DNA from: Plantago major
Lineage: Eukaryota; Streptophyta; Magnoliopsida; Lamiales; Plantaginaceae
Length of the DNA: 64,000 nt
Direction: 5' to 3'
NCBI GenBank assembly: GCA_026545765.1
Contig: JAIFAC010000124.1
Location: forward strand, 108,749 to 172,748
Shown: piece after piece, positions 36,598 through 47,681 of the stretch
Layout of the letters: each line of letters opens with the position of its first letter
How positions within the stretch are numbered: the stretch's first letter is position 1
Made by a program: the position numbers and the translations under genes
The notes under the pieces: model-generated
The model's input: only the letters and a program-made list of their open reading frames with translations
Databases searched by the model: none
Told to the model about the DNA's origin: nothing

Positions 36598-38786
36598 ATG
36601 GCCCCAAAGAATTCTTCTACACCGAATTCAATCCTCCACCGGTATCGCCGAAAAGCAAGCACCGAGTCAAGTTATTGTGAACAACCGACGGTAGGAGATT
36701 TTAATCGACCATTGACTTCAAATCACAGAATGATTTGGGGTGGTGCCATGGTTGAGGAATACCTCACGGCTGCAATTGAAAACCAAACCGACAGAAAACT
36801 GATTCTTGACATGCTTGAAAAGGCACAAATCAAGGGTTTTCTATCTTCTCGCCCAAGTGGAATTTCATCACTCGATGTGTTGGAATTCTACAACAACTCC
36901 AGGATAATTTCCTGTTTCAAGGCACCGCAATAGTGTTCACAAAACCTCACCGAGGAAAGGAAATCCTTCCGACTTAACAACTTTCAGAAAGTTGTTCGAA
37001 GTTTCAAAATCTTGGAAAGGATTTTGAAATAAACACCAAGGACGATGATCTCCTCAAGGTGTTAAAGAACTGCAAAGGACGTATGTGATCTTGAAAATCG
37101 ATACACCCACCGAGATCAAGCTTATCGACATCCAACCATATCCGATGGTTCATCGATGTATCGCTTGCATTCTTCACAGATGCTTTGATGGTCTACAAGG
37201 AGGTGCTGACCGATAAGCCAAGAACGATGGATCATGATGTTCTTGCCGAATCAACAAGTAAAACGGCCGGAAAACCCTCAGAATCGGGATAGTACGCCTT
37301 CATGAAGTTTGTGAAGAAGATTCAAGGCTTCGAGCCTAAAATCGCCAAAGGACTAGCCGAGCCAAAGGCCATGAGGCTATGGTCCAAGATATGCTACTTC
37401 GGAGAAGCTTCGCATCGAGCTCAGAGAGACGGTCGAATAGCCAAAGAACTCTACTCTACAAATATGAGTATACAAACTTGTTGAAAAGGTTACCGGGTCT
37501 CGTAAAGGTTCTAAGAAGCGAAAGTCCAAAAGGTATCTCAAGAAAAGGTTATACTAAGAAGCCTGTAACTTCAAGAAAGAAGTCTCATGGCAAATCAAAA
37601 GACATACCCATCGAGGTCGATTCTCGATATCTGCAGCATTGCCAATGAACCGATAAAGGCGTATGAACTCATCAATGCTGCAAAAGTGTTATCAACCATC
37701 GAATAAGTAGACTCAAGAAGAGAAAGTGCTTTTAAATGTGAAGACTATTGCGTAAAGCCTTGGCCGATGAACTCATAAATGCCGCCAAAAGTGGTGAAAA
37801 CACTAAGCCCTATCTCAAAACCGCAGGAGTAATGGACCAATCTGCCTAATGCCGATGAGAGCTCGACGATGAAGATGAGAAGCTAGTCATCTCAAGTCCT
37901 AGAAAGAACAAAAAGGGCTAAGGTTATCAAATAGTAATCGTGAAAAGGTTTCAAGAAAAACCTACACCTCAAAGTTGTCAACAAGCACCTATAGCAAAGG
38001 TTGTTGGTAAACACTTCATCGTGGAACGCTTACGCACAACTTCAAAAGCCCGATGAGTGGTATTTTAGTGTCGCGATGTCGATGGAATCGCCACATCTAA
38101 AAATCGGAAGAACACTCATCGACCAATCTTCCGCCTGCATAACCACAACAACCACAACCACAACAGCCACAAGTGGTTGATGAAATGGTAAATGAACTCC
38201 ATTTTGAATTACCAGCAATGCAGTATGCTGAAGAAAATCCTGCAAAAGAGCAGGTTCCCCAACTCAATGAGAGGGATCAAACTGAGACATCTACTCAGAA
38301 TGATCAACCAGGAGGCAAATCGAGTCACACTCGTGAAAGGTGTGAAGTACCAAACTTCAAATAAATAAGTGTTACGAACAAGAAGACCAAAGTATAGAAG
38401 GGTCACGAGTTTCAGAGACCAATCAGCCTGACATGGATCAGGTAGCTGAATGGTTTAACTCTCATCTTGTGAAACTTTATGCTTATATATATCTTGTTAC
38501 TTATAAAATTTCTTTGTTACAGGCTGAGTTAGAAACACAGAAACAAGAGGAAGCTGGGAAGCTTGCCTCAGAAACTAAGATGGAGGTTCACCCCACCTCA
38601 CCTCTTAAGAAATCTGAGCCGTGCATGTGTGATAAATTGATTCTTAAGATAACACTTTTCACCATATGTTCATGTGCTTAAAGTAAATGTTTCTAACAGC
38701 TCCAACCGAGAAAGAGGAAGATAAGGTAAATGCGAAAGAACCCGTAAACCAACAAGGTTTCAAGAACACATCATCGAGCCTTCCTT

Positions 38787-38853
<67 letters not shown>

Positions 38854-41800
38854 ATCAGTGATGAAAATTTTATCTTAAACTACTTCTAAATTACTCACTA
38901 CTTTCTACTCACAGGCTCACTCCGAAGTAGAAGTGCAAGGGGACAGAGTTGCGACATCCCCTGAACCTATGGAAATTGATGAGGCATCAAGGCCTTCATC
39001 ACCAGAAACGATTCCAGATCGCACAAGTCTCGAGAGACAAGTATCCGAGCCTCCCATGGAGGTAATTGACCTCTCGATATCCGATTTGTCACTTAACGCT
39101 TTCTTGATAAAATTTCCTAAGTATTGTGATAATTTTAATTCTCGTGTTCAAGAAAGAAAGGTTGATGAGGACCGACTTCCAAGTCTCCACCTCACAACAA
39201 GATATCCGAGACACCAATTGCCTCAAGAGCAGAAGTCTCGAGCTCAAGTACTTACTCAGCTCAAACAAGTGCCAAGGTGCTCCCAATGATGAGAAAAGGG
39301 ACCTACTTCCCTTCTTCAAAGCTCAAACCGCCAAAGCATATACAATGCTTCAAGAAATGGCAAGGTTAAGGTGCTCGATCTCTCGAAATATTGAGAATCA
39401 CAGATCAACCAACCGACGAGCACGAAGCTCGACTTGGAGACATATATCCATGCAATGTTCCTACCAAAGCATACACGCTATGCATTTTATTGCATAAGGA
39501 TTTCTCCAGAAGTGGCGACTTTGATACAAGCCTTTGAACAGCAGATGGTCGACAAGATTACAGATGGCATTCAAGCCGCCCGCCTGCATCGCAATTTATA
39601 CCTTCCGACAAGAAGAGGTTAATGGGCGATGATCACTATTCTCAAGTGATCAATCTCAGATCCGGAGATGATGAGGAGGAAGAGATAAACGAAACGACTT
39701 CGATGAACCTCCCAACCGACCATCACCAAAAGGATGACACCGACAAAAAGGATGATGATGATGCCTCGCACTGTGGACCGAGGAATTTCACAAAGAAATC
39801 ATGCCTCAATCGAAAAGCAAACCGAGAGGAAAGCATGTAAATCTCCGCTCCATCTCCTCAAAAGTCAACTCATCCATCTTCCCAACAAAAGGTTAATATC
39901 AATAAGTAGTTGAGGATTCCGAGGAAATCGCCGTAAATTGTCAATACTCAATCCAATCGCCAACTCGCATAACCGCTGGAAGAAGAACAATACCCATCTT
40001 CAATCGAAGACCAGATAGCTAAATCCGAGACAAGCTTGACTAACTACAAGATCAATATCCGCAAGAGATGATTGCTTACTCGAGGTTAAAGTGCTACAGA
40101 TGTCAGAAATGCCATCACCAAAGAACTCGATACTGAAGAAGTATCTGAAATTAAGCATGATGCTAAGGCTGCATCATCTTCAAAAGAAGTACCATCCTCC
40201 TCCCAAAAAGGGAAGAAACAATCTCTGAGATGGTTGCTGGACTCGACACAATCGATGAGAATGTCCAAGAGGATGAAGATCACTGGTCTGATTACTCAGA
40301 TGATGAAGAAGACAAGACTTTGGCAGAACATCGCAATGAACATCTAACTGTTTCACACTTGAAAAGGAAACTGATTGCTCCTAAAACTTTCAGCAAACTG
40401 CCAAATGTCCACTCCCATGAATACATGAACAGATACCAAGTACTGGCTCATCTGAAAAAGGAGATGTCTTCACAGAACAAGGAAGTAATTGCCTCCGTCC
40501 CCTCTGAAAATAAAAAGTTCACTAAGCTCGTTACTCAGAGAACAACTAGCATACTCATTGCTCAGAAAGATCAGGGAATGATAAGGGACGATGATGCGTC
40601 TTTAGCTGAAAAAGCTTTCCAAGAGGCAAGTTACACTGCTAGAAAAGCAGATGCCATCCTAGGCCCATCAAGTAGCTCACCGATAAGGACAATGGACTTA
40701 TCAAGCAAAATCAGAGCTCAAAGAACTTAAGTTGGTCACCGCCACAATTATTTACAAGGGCATTTTAACTCTCTCGATTCTTTTATGAGACCGAGTCACC
40801 AACAATGACTAAGGGGAAAGAGGTACAACTGACCTCAAAGTCGGGGAATGGGAAGAAGGAGAAGAAAACAAGAAGAACTGGAGTCAAAGCGGCTCGTAGA
40901 GGAAGAAGAAACATGAAAACTTCCCACCACCACTCGTAATCAATGAACCCTCCTCAAGCCAAGTCATTGTAAATAGTAGCCGCCCGTAAACCCATCAAGG
41001 AACTACAATGATAACAAGGGCCATGGCACGTAAACCTCCAAGGAGTACCAAGGCTCCAAGGAGAAGACAAGTTAAAGGATTGATGAATCTTCCAAGAAGA
41101 AGAAGGTTAAATCAAGTCCTCGGGCAATGAAGAAGATCAGAAACTCTCACAAGATCTAATCTTGATGATGATGAAGAAACCGATGAAGATGAAGCTCCTC
41201 TTCACGTAAAAAAGGAAAATTGAAAGCCTAATCGAGCCCATAGTCAAAGCCCTAGCAACTAAAACACCCTCCGAAATACCAAGTCTATCCAGGGTGGTTC
41301 TTCAAGCAACAAACCCAAAGAGAATTCAAGACAGAGAAGGAACATACTGAGAGCTGAGCAAAGAGAAAGTCAACTTCCACTCAGGCCAGAAGAAGCCAAA
41401 ATAGAGTATGTGAAGAATGAAAATGATTCTCCGTTTCACAGTGCATCAATCGTAAAATGGCTATCGATTCGAACTTAAGCATCTACCGTAAATTCAAGAT
41501 TTCGTAACCAATCCATAAACAACTTATGGCATGGAGAAAAGATAAGCCAACCTTGATCAACACCAATCACATTAAAGCCCGCCGATTTTGAAGTTGTCAA
41601 GAGAACTGAAGCCATGAGAAAGGACCTCTCTGATGAATGTCCATATGGAAAGCCAGATGATGTGCACAAAATTCTGAATATCACAAGAACAGGCACAAGA
41701 GAAAGACTCGCTGTGGAACCCTATGAGTCGTTCTATCTAACTGAAGATCAATACAATGGTGACATCAGATATCTGAGGATTATCTACGAATACTTCAAGC

Positions 41801-41955
41801 TTTCAGATATCAGAATAGAGCATGCCTGGAAGTGGGGAAAGTATCTGTGGGTCAAACATTTTGTCAAGAAGAATCCTACCAAAACCTACAAAGAGGTCTG
41901 TGGATTTGCCAGAGACACTGAGATGCTCGGTAACACTTCTATGATTATTCGATGA
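36598..41955 (+). pseudogene. Additional 3' ORF region of element D
   Basis: Begins ATGGCCCCAAAGAATTC after a leader. The first block contains MIWGGAMVEEYLTAAIEN and SSLDVLEFYNNS. Downstream blocks match element C's region in order (for example VNELHFELP at 38180, acidic EEEINE near 39690, REDDASLAEKAFQEAS-like near 40590, and a final block YESFYLTEDQYNGDIRYL near 41730). It occupies the place of the envelope-like third ORF of SIRE elements. A TA microsatellite lies inside (38789-38849). Fossil, with many breaks. Confidence 0.6.
38789..38849. repeat. (TA)n microsatellite
   Basis: Sixty-one bases of uninterrupted TA repeat inside the 3' ORF region of element D; element C has no equivalent tract at the matching place (near 26690). 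Confidence 0.95.
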
Positions 41956-42364
41956 CATCAAAAGGTTTGGAGATAGGAAATTTGCAGATCGATCCATAGA
42001 ACTACCGCTGAAGAGTCAAGAGTTCAAGACTTGAAGACTAGTCTATTAGGATGATTACTGAGCTCGCTACCCGTTGTCCTAATTTACTATTTTTTTGTCA
42101 GATTTTTGAATCGAAGCTAAACTTGTTTTATGTATTGAAGTTATCTGTAATCTTTCTTTGTAACTTATCCAAGAACTTACTCTCGATAGTATTCTATAAA
42201 AGATAACTTGTCAAGAAAGATCACACCTTGTGATTCGTTGATGTTTACTTTCGCACTTAATCGAATGAATTGAAAAATCTTAAGAAAAGATTAAGTGTTG
42301 GATTGTTCACTCATCCATTTGTAATAGGTCGATAGTCATCGCCGACCGATCAAAAGGGGAAATT

Positions 42365-43966
42365 TGTTAGAAATTTGTTAGATATTTTGTTAGAAATATC
42401 TGCTTAGATTTTGATCAAGAATATGATAACTTATCTTAGTCTCAGATAGGTGATTAGAACTCTTGGTTCACTTGAACATTGTAAAAGAGGAAACACACTA
42501 AGTATGAGAGTCTAGCTAATCTTGTATAGGATGTTAGGTCTCAAAATGTAATTTTTATTTTATGAAGAGAAGACCAAGAAGAAGACATCCAAGCAGAACA
42601 AGTTCAACGACATTGAAGATTTGAAGAAACTGCACAAGATTACTGAAACAGTTTTACAGATATCTTGAAGACACGAATAGTCTTAAACTAGTCAGGTCAC
42701 AAGAGATATCTCGAGAACCGAAGGTTTTCAAAACCGTGAAAGTGCCCATAGATATCTACTCGATACCTCGAGCCTTAACCACATTTCGAAAAGAAATATA
42801 TTGCAACAAAGTTGTTTCAATAAAGTGGTATCCAAGATCAAGATAAGGACGCAAAGAATTAGATAATACTAGTCTCGACATCGAAAGTATAGTTCCGCTG
42901 GCACTACAGAGAGAAAAGTACAAGACAATGCATTTAATGCACGGACAGAGATGTCTCAATAAAAGCAACGGTACTCTTCAAGAAGAAGACAAACCCAATC
43001 AGAGTACTATACACAGATATCAATAGTTTGAATTTGATTTAAGTCTAACGGATACTATTCAACGGCATTCAAATTCATCTATAAATATCAACACTTAGAC
43101 TACTTGAGAAGAGACCTTGATCTCCATAAACACGCTGAACAACTTATTCTCTCAAGCAAACTACTTATCCTCAAAGCTTTCTATTGCACCAAAGCTCCGA
43201 TCTTAAGTAGCACTAAAGTTCTAAGTGTCCTAATCCTAAACAAGTAATCGCTATCTCGTGAAAGAGTTCAATTGAAAGATCAAGTATCCAGATTCATTCT
43301 TGAACATTTATCTAAGACTGGTCAAGAAAAGAATAAGATACCATACATTGAAAAGTGTATTAAGTATACTTGATTCACAGAGCTATCTGATTAACTGAAA
43401 AGTTATTAAAGAAGCTCATCTGACAACTCAAACCACCCCCAACACCATCACCGGCGTGGAGTACAGGAAGTACTTAGTTTGAGAAACTAAGGAATAACTA
43501 CAAGGTTATCGAGCACAGAAGTACTTAGCTTGAAGCTCAAAGGGAATAGCTCAAAAGGTTTCGAAAGTACAGAAGTACTTGGCCGTGGAAAGCCGAGGAA
43601 CAACTCAGGGGAACATTTGGTCGGGAACCATTTGTTTAAGGAATCTTAGAATAGGATTTTGTAAGGTGACCTCAATTATCTATTCTAGTGAATTCTAGGT
43701 CTTTGGAAGACCAAGTGGATTAGTTGGAGGATTACGCCACCTCCAGATACCACTATACTTGCTGGTTATTTACTTTCAGACTTACATTTCAAAGAACACA
43801 CACACACTTTAACTGCTTCGCACTTATCTATCTTAAGTCTTCCGCCTGATCTAAGTATCGATATCTACATGATATCTCGAGAAATAGTTTTATAGACAAA
43901 AGTTTTAAAAGAATATTCACCCCCCCCCCCCCCGAGTCTTTTACTTTGCCGTTATCTGGACCAACA
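42365..43966 (+). mobile_element. Element D 3' LTR
   Basis: This 1,602-bp LTR starts TGTTAGAAATTTGTTAG after a polypurine tract AAAAGGGGAAAT and ends CTGGACCAACA. TATAAATATCAACACTT lies at 43080-43096, the likely promoter. A 14-base C homopolymer at 43920-43933 replaces the mixed TCACCCCCTCTAG seen in the solo LTR. Confidence 0.9.
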
Positions 43967-45251
43967 TTTTGAAAGAAAAACCCTTAGTAAAACCACATTA
44001 TTTCGCGCAATTCTTCTGCAATGCAGTCATCTTTGAAAATCGTTTTCCGATTCGTTAACCGTCCGATTGAGTTGATTTTAGAGAGAAGATTGATAGCAGA
44101 CCTTTCTATAATTTCACCGGACAGATCTCCATTTGGAGGAGTGAGTCATCCATAATTTGATGTCGAACGGAGGGCTATTTTCTAACCCGTTTTCAAATCT
44201 TGTCCCTCTTGTTCATTTTTCTCAAGGCAAGTTCCCCTAAGGTTTCATCCACAATTATTTTGTTGATTGATTGCTACATATGATGCGTTATGTTGTCGCT
44301 ATAGTATGATTATGATATTATGATTGGAAATTAATGTTACGCCTATGAAACAATCCGATACGATGCTCACCAATTTCGTTAATCGCTACTTGTTTGTGTG
44401 ATTTGTAAGTATGATGGTGATTTGTATATATGTTGAATCGTGTAAAAACAATATGTTCAGTCCTTCATATTTGCCGAATGTACATATATGTGTTACTAGT
44501 TGAGCTAGTTGATTGTTTTGAATGGTTTATGGTGTTGAGATTATGATGTGTAATAGAAGTGGCATGGGACAAATATCAATCTTGTTCGAATGAGGTACAT
44601 TGCATGTTTTTCTATGGCTTTTGTTGGTACTATTATTTGATGTTGCATACCATATTGTTGCAATTATTGTTCCCTGTTATTTGGAAAAGTTGGTGCAAAT
44701 GTGGTAGCAAGAGTCTTGTACGATTTGGTTATGTTTTGGTACATATGTTCTGTTGATGTTATGTTATGCACACACATTAGTCCATGCATTCCAAAGTTGA
44801 GTCTAGGACCATGCATTCACGTTAAGAAGACGTTAAAGGTTAAAGTAAAGTTTTCAAGTTAAAGAAAAGTAAGGGCTCGTAAGGACACCGCCCTAAGCAT
44901 TTGTGGCAATTCCAAGAGTATCAGGTAGAGTGTGATTAGTGCCTCTAGTCGTTTTAAAGAGTTTTAAGAGGTCACCATGGGCTGGGGTAGGACCTTGCGA
45001 TGCCAAGTGAGCTCGCGATCATGTTAAGATTTTAATACGTTTCAAGAGAAAGTTTCAAGACAAGTTTCCAGTTCAAGTTTTAGTTTTTTCAAGAATAACA
45101 AGTTCAAGTGTTCCGAGTCAAGTCAGGTCTTAAGGTTGCATTCATTAAGTAAGATTAAAAGCTTTAAAAGACATGAAGATAGAACTTTAAGTCATAGCAC
45201 GTGCATGGAATTTGCTCAGCTAGTGGTCACAGCTGACGCCCTTCTAAAATA

Positions 45252-45492
45252 CTCCCTCCGTCCCGGTTTCATCTTCCTACGGGCCTGGGCACAAGATTTA
45301 AGAGAAAAGTTAATAAAGTAGGAGAGATGGTGATAAAGTATGAAAGAGAGTGATTAAAATATGACAAATAGTGAATAAAGTAGGAGAGATAGTGTATAAA
45401 GTAGGAGAAAGATTTTTCATTTAAGGGATGAGAAGATGAATTTCGGACGGACCAAAATGGAATGCGGGAAGATGAAACTGGGATGAAGGGAG
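45252..45492. mobile_element. Stowaway-type MITE
   Basis: This 241-bp element is bounded by CTCCCTCCGTCCCGGTTTCA and its inverted counterpart TGAAACTGGGATGAAGGGAG, with TA duplications (45250-45251 and 45493-45494). Its ends are closer to the Stowaway consensus than those of the copy at 20624. It lies inside the long LTR. Confidence 0.93.
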
Positions 45493-45815
45493 TATCAATT
45501 TTAGGTACTTGAATCTGAGCTAATCGGAGTTATCGGAGTAGTGATCAGTATCAAGAAGATCTTTAACATATTTAAATTTCATGATTTCAAAGACTTTGCA
45601 ATGTTGCAAGAATTTGTCTATTTATAGTTCCGCTGCATATTTTACAAGTTCAAGAATTATTTTCAAGAATTTTCATGTTAAGTCTTTTGACGCGCAAAGC
45701 GTCTAGTAACGCATTATCTTTTTACAAGTCAAGTTCGTTGAATTTACAAGCTCACGAACTAGCGCGAGTCATATTTTCCTTAGTTCATCTTTATAAAATT
45801 CAGGGCGCTACAACT

Positions 45816-46190
45816 TGGTATCAGAGTCGTGCCAACCCAAACCCCACAAGGGGTGGACGGTCGGTCGACCATGTCATGGAGGGGACGTCGCACAATTCAA
45901 GGGGGGTGAATGTAACGCCCCAAAGTTTCAAGTCAAGTCCAAAAAGCTTAACGGAATCGAGAACGCTACTCATACCAACAAGGTGCACCTTTCTTTTCGG
46001 GAATCCATCTATAAGAACTCCAGAGTAAAGTGTTCTTGCCCTGGAGCAATCTTAGGATGGGTGACCAACTGGGAAGTCTCCCGGTTCACGCACGAGGAGT
46101 ACAAAGTGCGCGGGAAAGGACATGTGTTGGTACAACGGGATCAGCATATCACCCAAAGTGCTGTTTTAGCCCATAATAGATGCGTTTAAA
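45816..46190 (+). mobile_element. Cassandra-like TRIM: primer site, short internal segment, 3' LTR portion
   Basis: TGGTATCAGAGTC at 45816-45828 is a Met-tRNA primer site. Only about 80 bases later AATTCAAGGGGGGTGAA (45894-45910) reads as a polypurine tract, followed by TGTAACGCCCC as an LTR start at 45911. The LTR contains a degenerate 5S rRNA. This layout is that of Cassandra terminal-repeat retrotransposons in miniature, which have tRNA-Met primer sites and 5S-derived LTRs. The right end of the LTR is not seen; similarity fades by about 46190. It has no coding capacity. Confidence 0.7.
45963..46080 (+). repeat. 5S rRNA-derived segment inside the LTR
   Basis: Matches plant 5S rRNA in order: ACTCATACCAACAAGGTGCACC (5S has ATCATACCAGCACTAATGCACC), AGAACTCCAGAGTAAAG (5S AGAACTCCGCAGTTAAG), and TAGGATGGGTGACCAACTGG (5S TAGGATGGGTGACCTCCTGG). 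The last block covers the pol III C box, the best conserved part. At 118 bases it has nearly the length of 5S. The degenerate middle makes it a retrotransposon promoter relic rather than a functional rRNA gene. Confidence 0.8.
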
Positions 46191-47517
46191 CATATTTCTT
46201 CCTTACTCGCTTTCTCCTCCTTCTCAAATGAATAGACACATTGACATCAAAACTCCTTTTGGCTATAAATCTTGCTAAAAACACCATAAATCCTACAAAA
46301 CTATAAAAGTAAACAAGTAACGAAATAAAAACTCTGGCAATGATGTTTGGTCCCACTCATGATATGTGAAACTATTCATTATGTGTTCTGATATTTGAAA
46401 GTTCATTTGAGTCTGTTATTACGATTATATGTCGATTGGGGGGCCAGTAAAGGGCATCGAAACTTACGCATCGAGTATGCAACTCACCCATTCACTATTT
46501 TTTCCCCTAGTATGATCGGGGTGGCTTGTTATAAGAGTATCTATTTTTGGACAAAGGCCGAGGACTCTATCATTGAGAAGGATGTTAATTTGAGGTTGTA
46601 GTTACTTTTGTTATAATTTGATTACTTGTAATATTCAAAGTTATTAGATTGGTATACCTTTGTATATGGGGATTTTAGATGCTATGTTGCAATAATGTCG
46701 AAGTTAAACTTACTTTGAGGTTTAAAGTTAGGCTTCACTTATTGTAAGTATATCTCATGAGAGACAAATGGTTGCACCTTGGTTTTGGTTTTCAAGTGAC
46801 ATACGCCAAAAAGTAAAAAGTAAAATGATGCATATAATATAGTTGGTCTTTTATTTTCTATTAACTTTTTTACTCATGATGTTATAAAATTTTCTCAAAT
46901 TTCTTATGAAATTATAACAAATTTGGTGTATTTGTGTCACTGTAAAGTGTGTTATAGTGCGTATCCCTGTATCCGATACAAGTACCATAATTTCCTTTTA
47001 AACTTATTATTGGGACACGACATGTGGCATACCCGATACATATTCTCGTAGTCCATATCCAATATTGCACGATTGAAAGAATGTGATCGATGTACATGTG
47101 CAATCTCGGATGTGGACTAATTTATTCACATATACAAATCGTGATTTCGGTAATAAAATTTTATAGAGTGCCTTGATAAAAATAGGCCTAAAAGTAGCAC
47201 AAGCTTTTTGCCCTCCTTTGTGTAAATGAAACTTACATTATTTTGATATTCAAAAGGATATCTTTTGACCAAATCTAAACTAACTTCAACCAATTTTTGT
47301 TAAAAGTATAATGTTATTGTAGATATCACTTATTATTACAAATATCCAATATATAATAAATAAAATGACTCATACAAAGTCAGAAAGAAGATAATTAAAG
47401 ATGAATATTAAATCAGGTCATAGTAAAATGTCAAATTTTTACCATCCAAAAGTAAAAAAAAAAAAAGCATATATAGTGAAACAATAAAGATATCATCAAA
47501 GTTATCCATGGAATTTG
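46191..47517. other. Spacer upstream of response-regulator-like gene 1
   Basis: No gene recognised. From about 47235 the sequence resembles 56455 onward, upstream of the second gene copy (shared TTCAAAAGGATAT and CCATCCAAAA-type blocks), so it belongs to the duplicated unit. A 67-codon open stretch at 46395-46601 matches nothing I know. Confidence 0.5.
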
Positions 47518-47681
47518 TATATAAATATTGCATACTATGTCCTATGGAGAAGTATATTTCCTCTCAAGAATATCATACCATCTAAATCTCTATTGTATTC
47601 GGTTCACTAGTTTCTTAGAGTTTTGTAATAAGGTAGTTAATTTTAGGAAGTTTTGATTATTACAAAGTTATTTGAGATAAT
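47518..47681 (+). promoter_or_regulatory. Core promoter and 5' leader of response-regulator-like gene 1
   Basis: TATATAAATATTGCATACT lies at 47518-47536, about 160 bases before the ATG. The block is preserved upstream of the second copy (TATAAATACTACATACT at 56685-56701), as expected for a TATA box and start site. The leader is pyrimidine-rich. Confidence 0.6.

Larger units (their letters stand above)
22678..43966 (+). mobile_element. SIRE-type Ty1/Copia element D (outer element)
   Basis: The outer boundaries TGTTAGAATTTGTTAG (22678) and TATCTGGACCAACA (43966) are flanked by TTTTG on both sides (22673-22677 and 43967-43971), a 5-bp target duplication. Parts on +: a stub of the 5' LTR (to about 22742), the inverted copy C (22743-31134), gag-pol remnants (31135-35804), a hairpin repeat block, a long additional 3' ORF region (36598-41955) and the 3' LTR (42365-43966). 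A third ORF after pol is a feature of the SIRE lineage, sometimes called envelope-like. It is broken, with dozens of breaks and a rearranged left end. Confidence 0.82.
22510..45812 (+). mobile_element. Long LTR (TGTAAC...CTACA), interrupted by Copia complex and MITE
   Basis: TGTAACAGCCCAAAAATTC at 22510 looks like the start of a plant Ty3/Gypsy LTR. The sequence is broken at 22677 by the Copia complex, resumes at 43972, is broken again by a Stowaway MITE at 45252-45492, and ends AGGGCGCTACA at 45812. A Met-tRNA primer site follows four bases later. Excluding insertions the LTR is about 1.8 kb. Family assignment beyond LTR retrotransposon is uncertain. No gag or pol follows it. Confidence 0.65.

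Noticed and set aside
45963-46080. Functional 5S rRNA gene
   Set aside because: The central part is too degenerate, there is no tandem array or T-run terminator, and the segment sits within a retrotransposon LTR.
45675-46189. Two overlapping open stretches near the 5S-like segment as protein genes
   Set aside because: They run across an LTR end, a primer site and a 5S-derived sequence, so they are non-coding.
46395-46601. A 68-codon open stretch on + as a possible small gene
   Set aside because: No recognised motif, no splice or promoter support, and no counterpart upstream of the second response-regulator copy.
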